Notes: generated by a model from the sequence alone, not told the origin. Shown: positions 9,028 to 18,020, numbered from the stretch's first letter. The stretch is DNA of 36,889 nucleotides from Streptomyces marinisediminis (GCF_026262575.1 NZ_JAPKFL010000038.1:1-36889); one strand, 5' to 3'. Translations and numbers: made by a program.

Positions 9028-10386
9028 TCAGGCGTTGACCAGCGCCAGCACCTCGTCGCGGACGCGGGCGCAGGTGCCGGCGTCACGGGCCTCGACGTTC
9101 AGGCGCAGCAGCGGCTCGGTGTTGGAGGGGCGCAGGTTGAACCACCAGTCGGCCGCGGTGACGGTGAGGCCGTCCAGGTGGTCGAGGGTGACGCCGTCGC
9201 GCTGCGCGTAGGCGGCCTCGACGGCGGCGGCGCTCGCGGCCTGGTCCGCGACGCGGCTGTTGATCTCGCCGGAGGCGGCGTAGCGGTCGTAGGCGGCGAC
9301 GAGCTGGGACAGCGGGCGCTCCTGCCCGCCGAGCGCGGCCAGCACGTGCAGGGCGGCCAGCATGCCGGTGTCGGCGTTCCAGAAGTCGCGGAAGTAGTAG
9401 TGCGCCGAGTGCTCGCCGCCGAAGATGGCGCCCGTCTTGGCCATCTCCTCCTTGATGAAGGAGTGGCCGACGCGGGTGCGCACCGGGGTGCCGCCCGCCT
9501 CCCTGACGACCTCCGGCACCGACCAGGAGGTGATGCAGTTGTGGATCACCGTGCCGCCGCCGTGCTTGGCCAGCTCGCGGGAGGCGACGAGCGCGGTGAC
9601 GGCGGACGGGGACACCGGCTCGCCGCGCTCGTCCACGACGAAGCAGCGGTCGGCGTCGCCGTCGAAGGCCAGTCCGAGGTCGGCGCCGGTCTCCCGGACA
9701 CGGTGCTGGAGGTCCACGATGTTGGCCGGGTCGAGCGGGTTGGCCTCGTGGTGGGGGAAGGTGCCGTCGAGCTCGAAGTACAGGGCGTCCAGCTCCAGCG
9801 GCAGGCCGGCGAAGACGCTGGGCACGGTGTGGCCGCCCATGCCGTTGCCCGCGTCGACGACGACCTTCAGTGGGCGGATCGCGGTCAGGTCCACCAGCGT
9901 GCGCAGGTGGTCGGCGTAGGCGGCGAGCAGGTCCTGCTCGGTGACCGTGCCGGGGGTCGCGGCGGCGGCGGGCGGACCGGTGCGCTGCCACTCCTCGACC
10001 AGGGCGCGGATCTCGGCCAGGCCGCTGTCCTGCCCGACGGGCGCGGCGCCCGCGCGGCACAGCTTGATCCCGTTGTACTGGGCGGGGTTGTGGCTGGCGG
10101 TGAACATCGCGCCGGGCCGGTCGAGGTGCCCGCTGGCGAAGTAGAGCTGGTCGGTGGAGCACAGGCCGACCAGGGTGACGTCCGCGCCGCGCCCGGCGGC
10201 ACCCCGCGCGAACGCCGTGGCCAGGCCCGGGCTGGACGGACGCATGTCGTGGCCGACGACGATCGGGACGCGGCCGGTGATCTCGGCGAACGCGGCGCCG
10301 AAGAGCCCGACGAGCTCCTCGTCGAGCTGGTCGGGAACGGTTCCGCGGATGTCGTAGGCCTTGATGATCTGCGACACGTCAGGCAC
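9028..10386 (-). CDS. manB: Phosphomannomutase / phosphoglucomutase
   Basis: This enzyme converts mannose-6-phosphate to mannose-1-phosphate (alpha-D-phosphohexomutase family). The GTG at 10386 is preferred because AAGGGGA lies 8 bases upstream and the protein then begins at the conserved KAYDIRGTVP. The longer reading adds 14 unlike residues. It has 452 residues, the normal length. Domains in order: an active-site phosphoserine at Ser98 in TASHNP, the metal-binding DGDADR loop, the sugar-binding GGEHSAHYYFRDF motif, and a C-terminal phosphate-binding RPSNTEPLLRLNVEA. TAGGTT at 10432-10427 on the minus strand is a candidate -10, giving a leader of about 35 bases. It heads the leftward mannose gene run. 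Confidence 0.95.
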   Translation of the reverse strand: MPDVSQIIKAYDIRGTVPDQLDEELVGLFGAAFAEITGRVPIVVGHDMRPSSPGLATAFARGAAGRGADVTLVGLCSTDQLYFASGHLDRPGAMFTASHNPAQYNGIKLCRAGAAPVGQDSGLAEIRALVEEWQRTGPPAAAATPGTVTEQDLLAAYADHLRTLVDLTAIRPLKVVVDAGNGMGGHTVPSVFAGLPLELDALYFELDGTFPHHEANPLDPANIVDLQHRVRETGADLGLAFDGDADRCFVVDERGEPVSPSAVTALVASRELAKHGGGTVIHNCITSWSVPEVVREAGGTPVRTRVGHSFIKEEMAKTGAIFGGEHSAHYYFRDFWNADTGMLAALHVLAALGGQERPLSQLVAAYDRYAASGEINSRVADQAASAAAVEAAYAQRDGVTLDHLDGLTVTAADWWFNLRPSNTEPLLRLNVEARDAGTCARVRDEVLALVNA

Positions 10387-10623
10387 GGGGGTCCCCTTCG
10401 GCGGCTCGGCGGTGTGGTCGGGCCCCAACCTACCCGGAGGAGGGAGCCGGTAGACCTTCTCCCCAGGTCGGCACGGCCGAAACGGCGCGGCACGGAAGCG
10501 GCCGGGACCCGACGAGCGGCCGAGACGCGCGGGACGGAAGCGGGACGCGACGAACGGGAACGGCCCCGGGAGCGGGCACGCGGCCCCCGGCGGGGCGGGC
10601 TGGGGCGTGCGGGCTCGGGGGCG

Positions 10624-11004
10624 TCAGGGCTCCGGGGAGCGCAGCACGCGCAGGTGGCCGCGGCGGGCCACCTCCATCGGGTCGATCTCCGGGCGGCGCG
10701 CGGAGGGCTCGGGACGGTCGGCGGCGCTGGGGGCGCGGGCGGCCTCGCGCACGGCGTCGGCCAGGGCCTCCAGGTCGTCGCCGCTGTGCCGTGGCTGACC
10801 CGGCGGGACGGCGAGGCGGACGACCTCCCAGCCGCGCGGTGCGGTGAGCCGCTCGGAGTGGTCCGAGCACAGGTCGTAGCAGTGCGGTTCGGCGTAGGTG
10901 GCCAGCGGGCCCAGGACGGCGGTGGAGTCCGCGTAGACGTACGTCAGCGTCGCGACGGCGGGGCGGCCGCACGCGGTGCGCGAACAGCGACGTACAGGGC
11001 TCAC
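10624..11004 (-). CDS. DUF3499 family protein
   Basis: A 126-residue actinobacterial protein. The N terminus holds Cys-rich segments (CSRTACGRPAVATLTYVYAD and HCYDLCSDHSERL) that look like a zinc-binding ribbon. The second half is charged and Arg-rich, probably disordered. The function is unknown. The GTG at 11004 has no Shine-Dalgarno sequence. A TACCGT hexamer (11018-11013) ends 8 bases before it, so the message may be leaderless. It is divergent from the metallopeptidase-like gene across about 310 bases. Confidence 0.87.
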   Translation of the reverse strand: MSPVRRCSRTACGRPAVATLTYVYADSTAVLGPLATYAEPHCYDLCSDHSERLTAPRGWEVVRLAVPPGQPRHSGDDLEALADAVREAARAPSAADRPEPSARRPEIDPMEVARRGHLRVLRSPEP

Positions 11005-11311
11005 GATGTTGGACGGTACCGCACTCGCGGGTGGGCCGCGATGACTCCGCTCGGCGTCACCCGGCCGTGTCGTCCCGCTTCGCCCGGAAAGTACGGGCCG
11101 GGGAGAGCGGGACTGAGCAGGGCAAAGGCCCTGCGGTGCGGCGGGCTCCCAGCGGGGCGGCCGCGGGCGGGCGGTGCGCGGTGGTCAGTCGGCGGAATGG
11201 GCACCGTCAAGGGCGTCCAGGAGGCGGTCGGCCGCGGATCAGCAACCGTTCGAAAAGGTCACCGGTCCGGTCATCCGGGGACAGCGCGTGGGGGCCCCGA
11301 TACGCTCGGGG
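11005..11311. promoter_or_regulatory. Divergent intergenic region between DUF3499 and zincin-like genes
   Basis: This gene-free stretch of about 307 bases has a -10-like TACCGT near the left end (minus strand) and TACGCT (11301-11306, plus strand) at the right end. Each lies 5-8 bases from a start codon. I see no RNA gene and no long inverted repeat between them. Longer open frames crossing it are GC-rich shadows. Confidence 0.45.
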
Positions 11312-11314
11312 GTG

Positions 11315-11770
11315 ATGAGCGACGCCGTACCGCCGCGCCGGTCGCCCGACCGGCCCCGGCACCGAGACCGCCACGGGCGGGGCATGCGCGGCCCCGTCGC
11401 GCCCCCGCAGGTTCCGCTGGCCGTCAGCCGGGCCGCCTCGTTCGACACCCTCGTGCGGGACTCGGCGGAACGGCTGGAGCGGAGCTGGCCGCAACTGGCC
11501 TCGGTGGCGTTCGGCGTGCAGGAGGTGCCGCTGCCGGAGGAGGGGACGGACGACTGGGACGGCCTGGGCTCCCCCGTGCCGCTGGGCCGCCTCGTCCCCG
11601 CGCGGGGGGACCGCCCCGACCAGGTGATCGTCTACCGGCGGCCGGTGGAGCTGCGCAGCAAGACCCGCGAGGAGCGGGCGCTGCTCGTGCACGAGGTCGT
11701 CGTCGAGCAGGTGGCGGAGCTGCTCGGGCAGTCCCCGGAGGCGATCGACCCGCGCTATGGGGAGGACTGA
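11315..11770 (+). CDS. Metallopeptidase-family (minimal zincin) protein with altered active site
   Basis: A 151-residue protein of the actinobacterial Zincin_1-like family. The start may be the ATG at 11315 or the adjacent GTG at 11312; a TACGCT -10-like element just upstream favours a leaderless message. The N-terminal 45 residues are Arg/Pro-rich. The zincin core is residues 50-151. The expected HExxH motif reads HEVVVEQVAELLG, so the second histidine is valine. Family knowledge says HExxH is needed for zinc hydrolysis, so this may be a non-catalytic member. It is convergent with the DUF5719 gene. Confidence 0.82.
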   Translation: MSDAVPPRRSPDRPRHRDRHGRGMRGPVAPPQVPLAVSRAASFDTLVRDSAERLERSWPQLASVAFGVQEVPLPEEGTDDWDGLGSPVPLGRLVPARGDRPDQVIVYRRPVELRSKTREERALLVHEVVVEQVAELLGQSPEAIDPRYGED

Positions 11771-11790
11771 GGGCCGCCCCGCCCGCGCGA

Positions 11791-11861
11791 CCGGGGCGCC
11801 GGCGCGGCGCGCCCGCCCGGCCCGCGCGCCCGCCCCGCCCGCGCGGCGGCGGGCGCCCCGG
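11791..11861. terminator. Candidate bidirectional terminator
   Basis: CCGGGGCGCC (11791-11800) and its exact complement GGCGCCCCGG (11852-11861) enclose a 51-base, extremely GC-rich segment with further internal pairing. It fills the 100-base gap between two convergent genes, so it could end transcription from both sides. Confidence 0.5.
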
Positions 11862-11871
11862 GCCGCGGTGG

Positions 11872-13383
11872 TCACTCCGTCAGCAGCGAGAGGTCCTGCT
11901 CGGCGGGCGGGACAGTGACCGAGCCGCCGTCGTCGGGGAGTGCCTGGACGGTGAACATCGGCACGTCGTCCTCGGTGTGCTCCAGCATGCGGGCCACGTG
12001 CACGGGCCCGCCGGAGACCTTCTCGACGGTGAGCGCGTACACGCCTTGGCCGCCCTCGGGCAGCAGGTCGTCGACCGCCGTGGTGGTCCCCTTCTTCAGC
12101 GTGTGGTCGCGGCTGACCGACTTGCCGCCGCCGCTGCCCGGCGACGCGGTGACCGTCACCTCCGCCGCCGCGTCCGGGGCGGTCAGGTAGAGGGTGCCGC
12201 CGCGGTCCCCGTCCGCCTCGGCCGGGCTGCCCGCAGCCGTGGCCCTCCCCTCGACCGGGGCGGTGGAGGGGATGAAGGCGATCTCCCGTGCGTCGTCCTT
12301 GCCGCGCAGCACCCGCACGGCGGCGACGACCGGGCCGTCGGCGGAGGCGCGCACGGGGCTGAGCACGAGCGAGGCGGGCTCGCCCCGGGTGAGGTCCTTG
12401 AGGTCGACGGCGGTGGTCATACCGCTCTTGACGTGCAGCGTCTCCTGACCGGCCGGGGTGAAGGAGCCGTTCGGCCCGGCGAGCCGCACGGCCAGTTCGG
12501 CGTCCGACTCGCCCGGTGCGAAGGCGGTCAGCCGCACCTCGGTGGCGTCGGCCGGGATGCCGGGGATCACCACGCGGTCGGCCGCCTGCGCGGCCGGTGC
12601 GATCCAGTCGCCGCCGAGCCGCTCGTCCAACGCCTGCACCTGGGCGCCGACGCGGCCGGTGCGCACGGCCACCCGCAGGGTGACGTCGGCGACGGGGTCG
12701 GGGGTGAGCGTGGACAGCAGCACGGGGACGGTGGAGCGGCCGGGCACGTTGATGCCGGTGCCGCTGTCCGTCTCGATCCGGCCGTCGGGACCGTGGAGCT
12801 GGAGGTCGACGGTGGCCGTGTCCTCGTCGGGGTTGGTGAGGTGCACGGAGTCGTGCCGCTGCTCGGCGGTGCTGACGCCGGAGAACCAGAACCCGGTGTC
12901 CGGGGGCGTGCAGTGGGCCCCGTACAGGCCGCGCCCGTCCCCGCCGGTGACGACGGTGGTCTGCTGGACGCTCCAGCCGGGGGCGAGGGCGCCGGTGGCG
13001 GTGCCGGTGAGGGCGGTGACCCCCTCCTTCGCGGTGTGCGCCACCGGGGTGCCCGGCCGCTCCAGCGCGACCCGCGCCTCGGCGTCCCCCGGCTCCTCGT
13101 CCTGCTCGCTGTTGTCCAGCGTGGAGGGGGCGGGCAGCAGGCCGGCGGCGCTCGGGTCGCCCTCGCCGCCGGGCGGTGTGTAGGCGGTGTACTCGGTGGT
13201 CGCCAGCTCGGACGTCGGCGGCTGCGGGCAGACCAGCGTGGCGCGCTCGACGGGACGCCGCTCGGCCGGGGCGGCGCCGGGCGCGGGCTCGCCGCCCGGG
13301 TCGGCCACGACGGCGGCCCCGGTGACGGCGGCGAGCGCGGTGACCGTCGCGGCCAGGGCGAGGGCGGGGCGGGTGAGGCTCAC
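11872..13383 (-). CDS. DUF5719 family secreted or membrane-anchored protein
   Basis: A 503-residue protein with an N-terminal hydrophobic segment (residues about 5-28, LALAATVTALAAVTGAAVVA) that is a signal peptide or anchor. The extracellular part is rich in Thr/Val beta-strand patterns arranged as several immunoglobulin-like or jelly-roll domains, with no catalytic motif I can name. The start GTG overlaps the stop of the upstream glycosyltransferase gene by 4 bases (GTGA), so the two are translationally coupled and probably act together in the envelope. Such genes regularly follow this giant glycosyltransferase in Streptomyces, by my recollection of gene order. Confidence 0.88.
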   Translation of the reverse strand: MSLTRPALALAATVTALAAVTGAAVVADPGGEPAPGAAPAERRPVERATLVCPQPPTSELATTEYTAYTPPGGEGDPSAAGLLPAPSTLDNSEQDEEPGDAEARVALERPGTPVAHTAKEGVTALTGTATGALAPGWSVQQTTVVTGGDGRGLYGAHCTPPDTGFWFSGVSTAEQRHDSVHLTNPDEDTATVDLQLHGPDGRIETDSGTGINVPGRSTVPVLLSTLTPDPVADVTLRVAVRTGRVGAQVQALDERLGGDWIAPAAQAADRVVIPGIPADATEVRLTAFAPGESDAELAVRLAGPNGSFTPAGQETLHVKSGMTTAVDLKDLTRGEPASLVLSPVRASADGPVVAAVRVLRGKDDAREIAFIPSTAPVEGRATAAGSPAEADGDRGGTLYLTAPDAAAEVTVTASPGSGGGKSVSRDHTLKKGTTTAVDDLLPEGGQGVYALTVEKVSGGPVHVARMLEHTEDDVPMFTVQALPDDGGSVTVPPAEQDLSLLTE

Positions 13384-16300
13384 TGCTGGCTCCGGTGGTC
13401 GTACGTCGTGCCGGTGTCGTCCTGGCCCCCGCCGCCGTAACCGCCCGCGTGGGGCCCGTCGGAGGGGTAGGGCCCCGGCGCGTCGTGGGCGGACTGCCGC
13501 GGCGCGTAGGGCTGCGCGGGGTCGTAGGGCTGCCCCGGGCCGTACGGCTGCGCGGCGTCGTACGGCTGCGCGGCGTCGTACGGCTGCGCGGCGTCGTACG
13601 GCTGCCCCGCGTCGTACGGCTGCCCCGCGTCGTACGGCTGCGCGGCGTCGTACGGCTGCCCCGCGTCGTAGCCCTGGCCGGGACCGTACGGCCCCTCGCC
13701 GCCGTAGGGCTCCTGACGCCCGGGGTACGGCTGCTCCCGCGGGTACGCCTGCCCGGGGGCCTGGTGGCCGCCGGGGGCGTACTGCCCCTGGTCGTAGGGG
13801 TGCGGTCGGGCGTACGCGTCCTGGCCGTACGGGGCCCGCGCGGAGCCGTCGTCACCGTGCGGCGGCCGCTGGTCGTACCCGGTGCCGTACTCCCCGGCCG
13901 GTGCCGCGTCCCACTCCCGGTGCGCCTGCTGCGCGGGGACGTACGGCGCCTGCTCGGCCTCCCCCTCCGGCGTGGGCCGGGCGGGGGCGGGCGGACCGGC
14001 GTCCCCGGCCGGGTCGGCGGGCTCGGGGGCCGGGGCCGCCTGCTCGGCGGCGGCGCGCAGGCGGCGCGCGCGGCGTCCCTCGCCGTCGACGGGCTGCGCG
14101 GGCACGGCCGGTGCCTGCGCGTCGGGCAGGTCGTCGTCCACGAGTTGGCGCCGCCCGGGCAGGGCCAGCACCACCACGACGAGCAGCAGGAGCACCTGGG
14201 TCCACACCCACACGGTGCGGCTCAGCGGCGTCTCGTAGGTGACCGTCACCGGGCCCGCCTGCGCGGAGAGTTCGAAGCCCTGGGCCCACCCGTCGACGGT
14301 GACCGGGGTCAGGGGCCGGCCGTTCTGCGTGGCCCGCCACCCCGGATCGGCGGTATCGGCCAGCCGCAGCACGCGGCCCTCGGGGCCGATCGGCAGCTCG
14401 TCGCGCACCTCGACGGGGCCGGCCGCGACGGGCACCGGGTCCTGGCCCTCCGCGACGACGGTGACGCGGGCGATGCCGCCGCCCGTGCCGTCGCCCACCC
14501 GCCACAGCTCGCCGGCGTCCTGCTTGCTCAACCGCTCCAGGCCCGGCGTGGCGTTGAGCACCCGCACCATCTCGCGCGGCGCGCCGCCGCGCACGAGCAC
14601 GTACCGGATGCCGTAGCCGCCCAGCTCCGCGCGCTGGTCGGCGCCCGAGCCCGCGACGAGGCGGGCGACGACGGCGTCCAGCCGCCCGGGCTCCCCGGCG
14701 GCGCGGGCGAGGTCGCCGTCCCCGAGCCGCACCCCGGAGCCGCGCACGAGGGTGTAGCGCACCGCCTGGCCCTCGCCGCCGTCGAGGACGAGGGTGCGCG
14801 GACGGTCGACGGTGTCGCTCTCCTCGGCGACGAAGGCGGGCACCTGCACGGGGTCGCGGCGCTCCAGCGGGCCGTCGGCGCCCGCGAGCATCCAGTGCGC
14901 GGCCGAGACCACCGGGGCGAGTGCGGCCAGCGCGGCGACGAGCACGGCCACCGGCTGCCGCCAGCCGAAGGACTGCGCCGCCACCCGGCCGCGGGCGCCC
15001 TCGGCGCCGAGCACGGCGGCGGCGATCAGCGCGAGGCCGTAGGCGAGGGTGGCGGGCCCGGCCCACGCCGACCCGGCCGACAGGACGGCGAAGGCCAGGC
15101 TCACCAGGGCCGCGGTCCACGCCGCGAGGACGGCCGTCCGCCGCTCCGGGCGCAGCAGCGCGGCGAGGGCGGCCAGCACCAGCCCGAGCAGCAGCCAGCC
15201 CCCGTAGGTGCCGGGGCCGCCGGGGTCCAGGGCGAGCAGGCCGAGCGGGGTGGGCGAGCCGCCGTCGTAGGGCAGCCCGGCTTCGGTCAGGAAGGCCGAC
15301 GGGCTGGTCAGCAGCGACAGGGACCAGGGGGCGAGCAGCACCAGCGGGGTGACCGGCACGAGCAGCGCCCGCAGCGCGTACGCCCGCGAGCCCCCGCCGC
15401 CGCGCAGCCGCACGGCCAGGCAGGCGACCAGGAGCACGAGCGCGAGAGGCCACACCACCGGGGTGAAGGCGGTCGTCACGGTCAGCAGCAGCGCGCTCGC
15501 CCACACCGCGCGCCAGCCGGGGCGGGCCCCGCGGCCGCGGTCCAGCCCGCAGACGGCGACCAGGGCACGGGCCAGCGGCGGCAGCAGCACGGCCAGCACG
15601 GCGGTGCCCACGCGGCCGGTGGCGAGCGCACCGGTGACGGCGGGCAGGAAGGCGTAGGCGACGGCGCCCCAGGCGCGCGGCAGCCGGGAGGCGACCAGCG
15701 GCCGGGAGGCGAAGTAGGCGGAGATCCCGGCCAGCGGCACCGAGCCGACCAGCAGCAGGGTCATGGCGAGCCCGGTGCTGCCGGCCAGCAGCGTGGCCAG
15801 CCCGGCGAGCAGCGCGAGGTAGGGCGGCGCGGACCCGGTGCCGCCGACGCCGACGGCGTGCCAGGCGTCGGCGTAGCGCGACCACAGCTCGGCCGGGTCG
15901 CCGGGCGCGGGCAGCAGCGCGCCGCCGGCGAGGGCGCCGCCGCCGAGCAGGGCGCGGCAGGCGACGAGCGAGATCAGCAGCAGCGCGGTGAACAGCACGG
16001 GGCCGGGCCTGCGGGCGATGCGCCTGAGCCGGGCGAACTGCTCGACCTGGAGGAAGTCCGCGTCCTCCGAGCCCGGGCCGCTCTCCACGGCGCCGCCGTG
16101 CCGTCCGACGGGCGCGGTGTCGCTGTCGGCGCGCCGGGCCAGGCCGGCGGCGGCCTGTTCCACCGTGGCGCGCACCGTGGCGCCGGGGGGCGGGAACAGC
16201 GGGCGCAGCTCCCGGTGTTCGACGGCCGGGCGGCCCCGTCTGCGGCGGGCGGCCAGCACGAGCCCGGGGCGCAGCAGCACCCGGGACAGGCCGGTGACCT

Positions 16301-17321
16301 CGTCCAGCGCCTGGCCGGGCACCTTGCCGACGACGTAGGCGAGCGTGCGCACCAGGGTGCCGAGCACCAGCCGCAGGAGCACCCACGGGAGCGTGCGGCC
16401 GGGGGCGTTGGCCAGCAGCGTGTAGACGGCGCCGGACTTGTCCACCCGGTGCGGGCCGACCACCGAGCGCCCCGCGCAGTCGATGGGACGGCGCTCGCGC
16501 GCGGCCGCCTCGGCGTGCCGCAGCACGGCCTGCGGGGCGACGAGCACGCCGTGGCCGGCCGACTGGGCGCGCCAGCACAGGTCGACGTCGTCGCGCATCA
16601 GGGGCAGGCGCCGGTCGAAGCCGCCGAGCCGCTCGAACACCTCGCGCCGCACCAGCATGCCGGCGGTGGAGACGGACAGCACCTGGCGCACCTGGTCGTG
16701 CTGGCCCTGGTCCTGCTCGCGCCGGTCCAGGCCCGTCCAGCGGCGGCCGCTGGGGGCGAGCGAGACGCCCACCTCCAGCAGTTGGCGCTGGTTGTACCAG
16801 CTCCGCAGCTTCGGTCCGACGACGGCGGCCGACGGGCTGGAGTCCGCCACCCGCAGCAGTTCCAGCAGGGCGTCGGGCTCCGGGGCGCAGTCGTCGTGCA
16901 GCAGCCACAGCCAGTGGACCGGCTCCCCGTGCGGGAGTTCGGGCATGTCGTAGGTGTCCATGCGCCAGGTGCGGCTCGCCGGGTCCCAGGCCTCGGGACG
17001 CTTGAGGTAGGCGAGGTCGTCCGGGGTGAGCGTCGGCGCGGTGCGGTTCGCCTCCCCGACGGCCGTGCCGAAGCCGGTGCGGCGGGCCAGGTGCAGCACC
17101 CGGTCGGGGCCGATGGCGTCGGCGACGAGCTGCGCGGAGGAGTCGGCGCTGCCGGTGTCGGCGGCGATGACGTCCTGCGGCGGCCTCGTCTGGCCGAGGA
17201 GTCCGGCCAGCACGTCCGGGAGCCACCGCTCACCGTCGTGGGAAACCAGCACGGCCGTCACGACGTGCTGGGGGAACTCGGGCGCGGCCTGCTCGTACTG
17301 GGCCGCCGACTGGCTGTGCAC
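13380..17321 (-). CDS. Giant membrane glycosyltransferase family 2 protein
   Basis: A 1313-residue protein. Residues about 20-290 are a GT-A fold family 2 glycosyltransferase: TAVLVSHDGERWLP at the start, AADTGSADSS, the metal-binding LLHDDCAPEPDALLEL, and the acceptor motif GGFDRRLPLMRDDVDLCWRA. From about residue 480 to 900 there are many hydrophobic helices. A soluble domain follows (about 900-1080), with one more membrane span (VWVWTQVLLLLVVVVLALPG). The last 200 or so residues are disordered and end in QPYDA repeats. It probably transfers a sugar from a nucleotide or lipid donor during export of a cell-wall glycan; the substrate is unknown. The GTG at 17321 gives the start MHSQSAAQYEQ; its ribosome-binding site is weak. 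It is coupled to the DUF5719 gene downstream. Confidence 0.88.
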   Translation of the reverse strand: MHSQSAAQYEQAAPEFPQHVVTAVLVSHDGERWLPDVLAGLLGQTRPPQDVIAADTGSADSSAQLVADAIGPDRVLHLARRTGFGTAVGEANRTAPTLTPDDLAYLKRPEAWDPASRTWRMDTYDMPELPHGEPVHWLWLLHDDCAPEPDALLELLRVADSSPSAAVVGPKLRSWYNQRQLLEVGVSLAPSGRRWTGLDRREQDQGQHDQVRQVLSVSTAGMLVRREVFERLGGFDRRLPLMRDDVDLCWRAQSAGHGVLVAPQAVLRHAEAAARERRPIDCAGRSVVGPHRVDKSGAVYTLLANAPGRTLPWVLLRLVLGTLVRTLAYVVGKVPGQALDEVTGLSRVLLRPGLVLAARRRRGRPAVEHRELRPLFPPPGATVRATVEQAAAGLARRADSDTAPVGRHGGAVESGPGSEDADFLQVEQFARLRRIARRPGPVLFTALLLISLVACRALLGGGALAGGALLPAPGDPAELWSRYADAWHAVGVGGTGSAPPYLALLAGLATLLAGSTGLAMTLLLVGSVPLAGISAYFASRPLVASRLPRAWGAVAYAFLPAVTGALATGRVGTAVLAVLLPPLARALVAVCGLDRGRGARPGWRAVWASALLLTVTTAFTPVVWPLALVLLVACLAVRLRGGGGSRAYALRALLVPVTPLVLLAPWSLSLLTSPSAFLTEAGLPYDGGSPTPLGLLALDPGGPGTYGGWLLLGLVLAALAALLRPERRTAVLAAWTAALVSLAFAVLSAGSAWAGPATLAYGLALIAAAVLGAEGARGRVAAQSFGWRQPVAVLVAALAALAPVVSAAHWMLAGADGPLERRDPVQVPAFVAEESDTVDRPRTLVLDGGEGQAVRYTLVRGSGVRLGDGDLARAAGEPGRLDAVVARLVAGSGADQRAELGGYGIRYVLVRGGAPREMVRVLNATPGLERLSKQDAGELWRVGDGTGGGIARVTVVAEGQDPVPVAAGPVEVRDELPIGPEGRVLRLADTADPGWRATQNGRPLTPVTVDGWAQGFELSAQAGPVTVTYETPLSRTVWVWTQVLLLLVVVVLALPGRRQLVDDDLPDAQAPAVPAQPVDGEGRRARRLRAAAEQAAPAPEPADPAGDAGPPAPARPTPEGEAEQAPYVPAQQAHREWDAAPAGEYGTGYDQRPPHGDDGSARAPYGQDAYARPHPYDQGQYAPGGHQAPGQAYPREQPYPGRQEPYGGEGPYGPGQGYDAGQPYDAAQPYDAGQPYDAGQPYDAAQPYDAAQPYDAAQPYGPGQPYDPAQPYAPRQSAHDAPGPYPSDGPHAGGYGGGGQDDTGTTYDHRSQQ
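13506..13678 (-). repeat. 18-base tandem repeats encoding QPYDAA/QPYDAG
   Basis: About nine to eleven copies of an 18-base unit (plus-strand GTCGTACGGCTGCGCGGC and variants) lie in the 3' part of the glycosyltransferase gene. On the coding strand each unit encodes Gln-Pro-Tyr-Asp-Ala-Ala/Gly. The copies are close to identical in the middle of the array, which suggests recent expansion. They lack spacers and are in frame, so this is not a CRISPR array. Confidence 0.88.
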
Positions 17322-17498
17322 GCTGTGGCCCCGGATGGGTGAAGGGAGCGACGCCCGCGGCGTCGTGGACGGCCCCACCCTAGTAGTACCGGCGCGTGCG
17401 GCCGGTCGACGGCGGGGGCGTCCCGCCCGGGGCGGCCGCCGCGCCGCGGTGGTCCTCGCGCTCCCGCCCGTCCCGCCGGACGGCCGGCTCACCGGGTG

Positions 17499-17554
17499 CC
17501 GTCGTGGCGGGCGCCGTGGGGCCGGGCCGTCGTGCCGGGCGCTGTGGGGCCGGG
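17499..17554. repeat. 28-base tandem duplication
   Basis: Two adjacent 28-base units (17499-17526 and 17527-17554) differ at two positions. They begin CCGTCGTG and end GTGGGGCCGGG. They lie in the gene-free stretch between the glycosyltransferase start and the whiB stop (17322-17625). Apart from this, a TAGGGT -10-like hexamer near 17382 (minus strand) and a small hairpin, I see nothing else there. Confidence 0.7.
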
Positions 17555-17584
17555 CGCCGGGTGCCGCCGTGCCCGCGCCGTCGG

Positions 17585-17602
17585 CCGGGCTCAGGTGCCC
17601 GG
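17585..17602 (-). terminator. Short hairpin after whiB
   Basis: CCGGGC and GCCCGG enclose a 6-base loop 24 bases beyond the whiB stop. It is a modest candidate terminator, with no T-run. Confidence 0.35.
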
Positions 17603-17625
17603 TGCCGCCGGAGCGTGGCCCCGGG

Positions 17626-17889
17626 TCAGATCGCGGCCTTCTTCAACCGCCGGCGCTCGCGCTCGGACAGACCGCCCCAGATCCCGAAGCGTTCGTCGTT
17701 GGCGAGGGCGTACTCCAGGCATTCGGAACGGACTTCGCAGGCGAGGCAGACCTTTTTGGCCTCACGCGTGGAGCCGCCTTTCTCTGGAAAGAACGATTCC
17801 GGATCGGTCTGCGCGCACAACGCGCGCTCCTGCCAGCCGAGCTCCTCGTCCGCCTCCTGCACCAGCAACTGCTGGAACGGCTCGGTCAT
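17626..17889 (-). CDS. whiB: WhiB sporulation regulator (iron-sulfur Wbl protein)
   Basis: An 87-residue Wbl-family transcription factor, nearly identical by my recollection to Streptomyces WhiB, which acts with WhiA in the switch from aerial growth to sporulation septation. It carries the four cluster-binding cysteines Cys25, Cys48, Cys51 and Cys57 (C-x22-C-x2-C-x5-C), the turn motif GIWGG at residues 69-73 and the basic DNA-contact tail SERERRRLKKAAI. The ATG at 17889 gives exactly the family length. AAGGGG lies 9 bases upstream. A strong promoter 76 bases upstream and a BldD-like box are listed separately. It is divergent from the cysteine dioxygenase leader across a 460-base control region. 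Confidence 0.96.
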   Translation of the reverse strand: MTEPFQQLLVQEADEELGWQERALCAQTDPESFFPEKGGSTREAKKVCLACEVRSECLEYALANDERFGIWGGLSERERRRLKKAAI

Positions 17890-17964
17890 GTGTGCGCGCC
17901 CCTTGTCGTCTTTACGTCCCCGTGATGCCGTTGTTATCGATCCCGCGTGAACGACACGAGTGAA

Positions 17965-17993
17965 ATTACAAGCGTGCGATCCGGGGCCGTCAA
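17965..17993 (-). promoter_or_regulatory. whiB promoter
   Basis: The minus strand has TTGACG (17993-17988), a 17-base spacer and TGTAAT (17970-17965). The predicted transcript would have a 5' leader of about 70 bases. This is the best promoter match in the whiB upstream region. Confidence 0.75.
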
Positions 17994-18020
17994 GCTCGGT
18001 TCTGCTATTGAGTCGGTTAT

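Noticed and set aside
8968..13440. Open frame of 1490 codons on the plus strand
   Set aside because: It runs antisense to manB, DUF3499 and DUF5719 and is rich in Gly/Arg/Val. In very GC-rich DNA the frame antisense to a real gene stays open by composition alone.
13506..13678. CRISPR array
   Set aside because: The repeats are adjacent without spacers, 18 bases long and in frame with the glycosyltransferase. No cas genes are present.
13395..17342. Open frame of 1315 codons opposite the giant glycosyltransferase
   Set aside because: Its composition is that of a shadow frame. The minus-strand frame has clear glycosyltransferase motifs and coupling to its neighbour.
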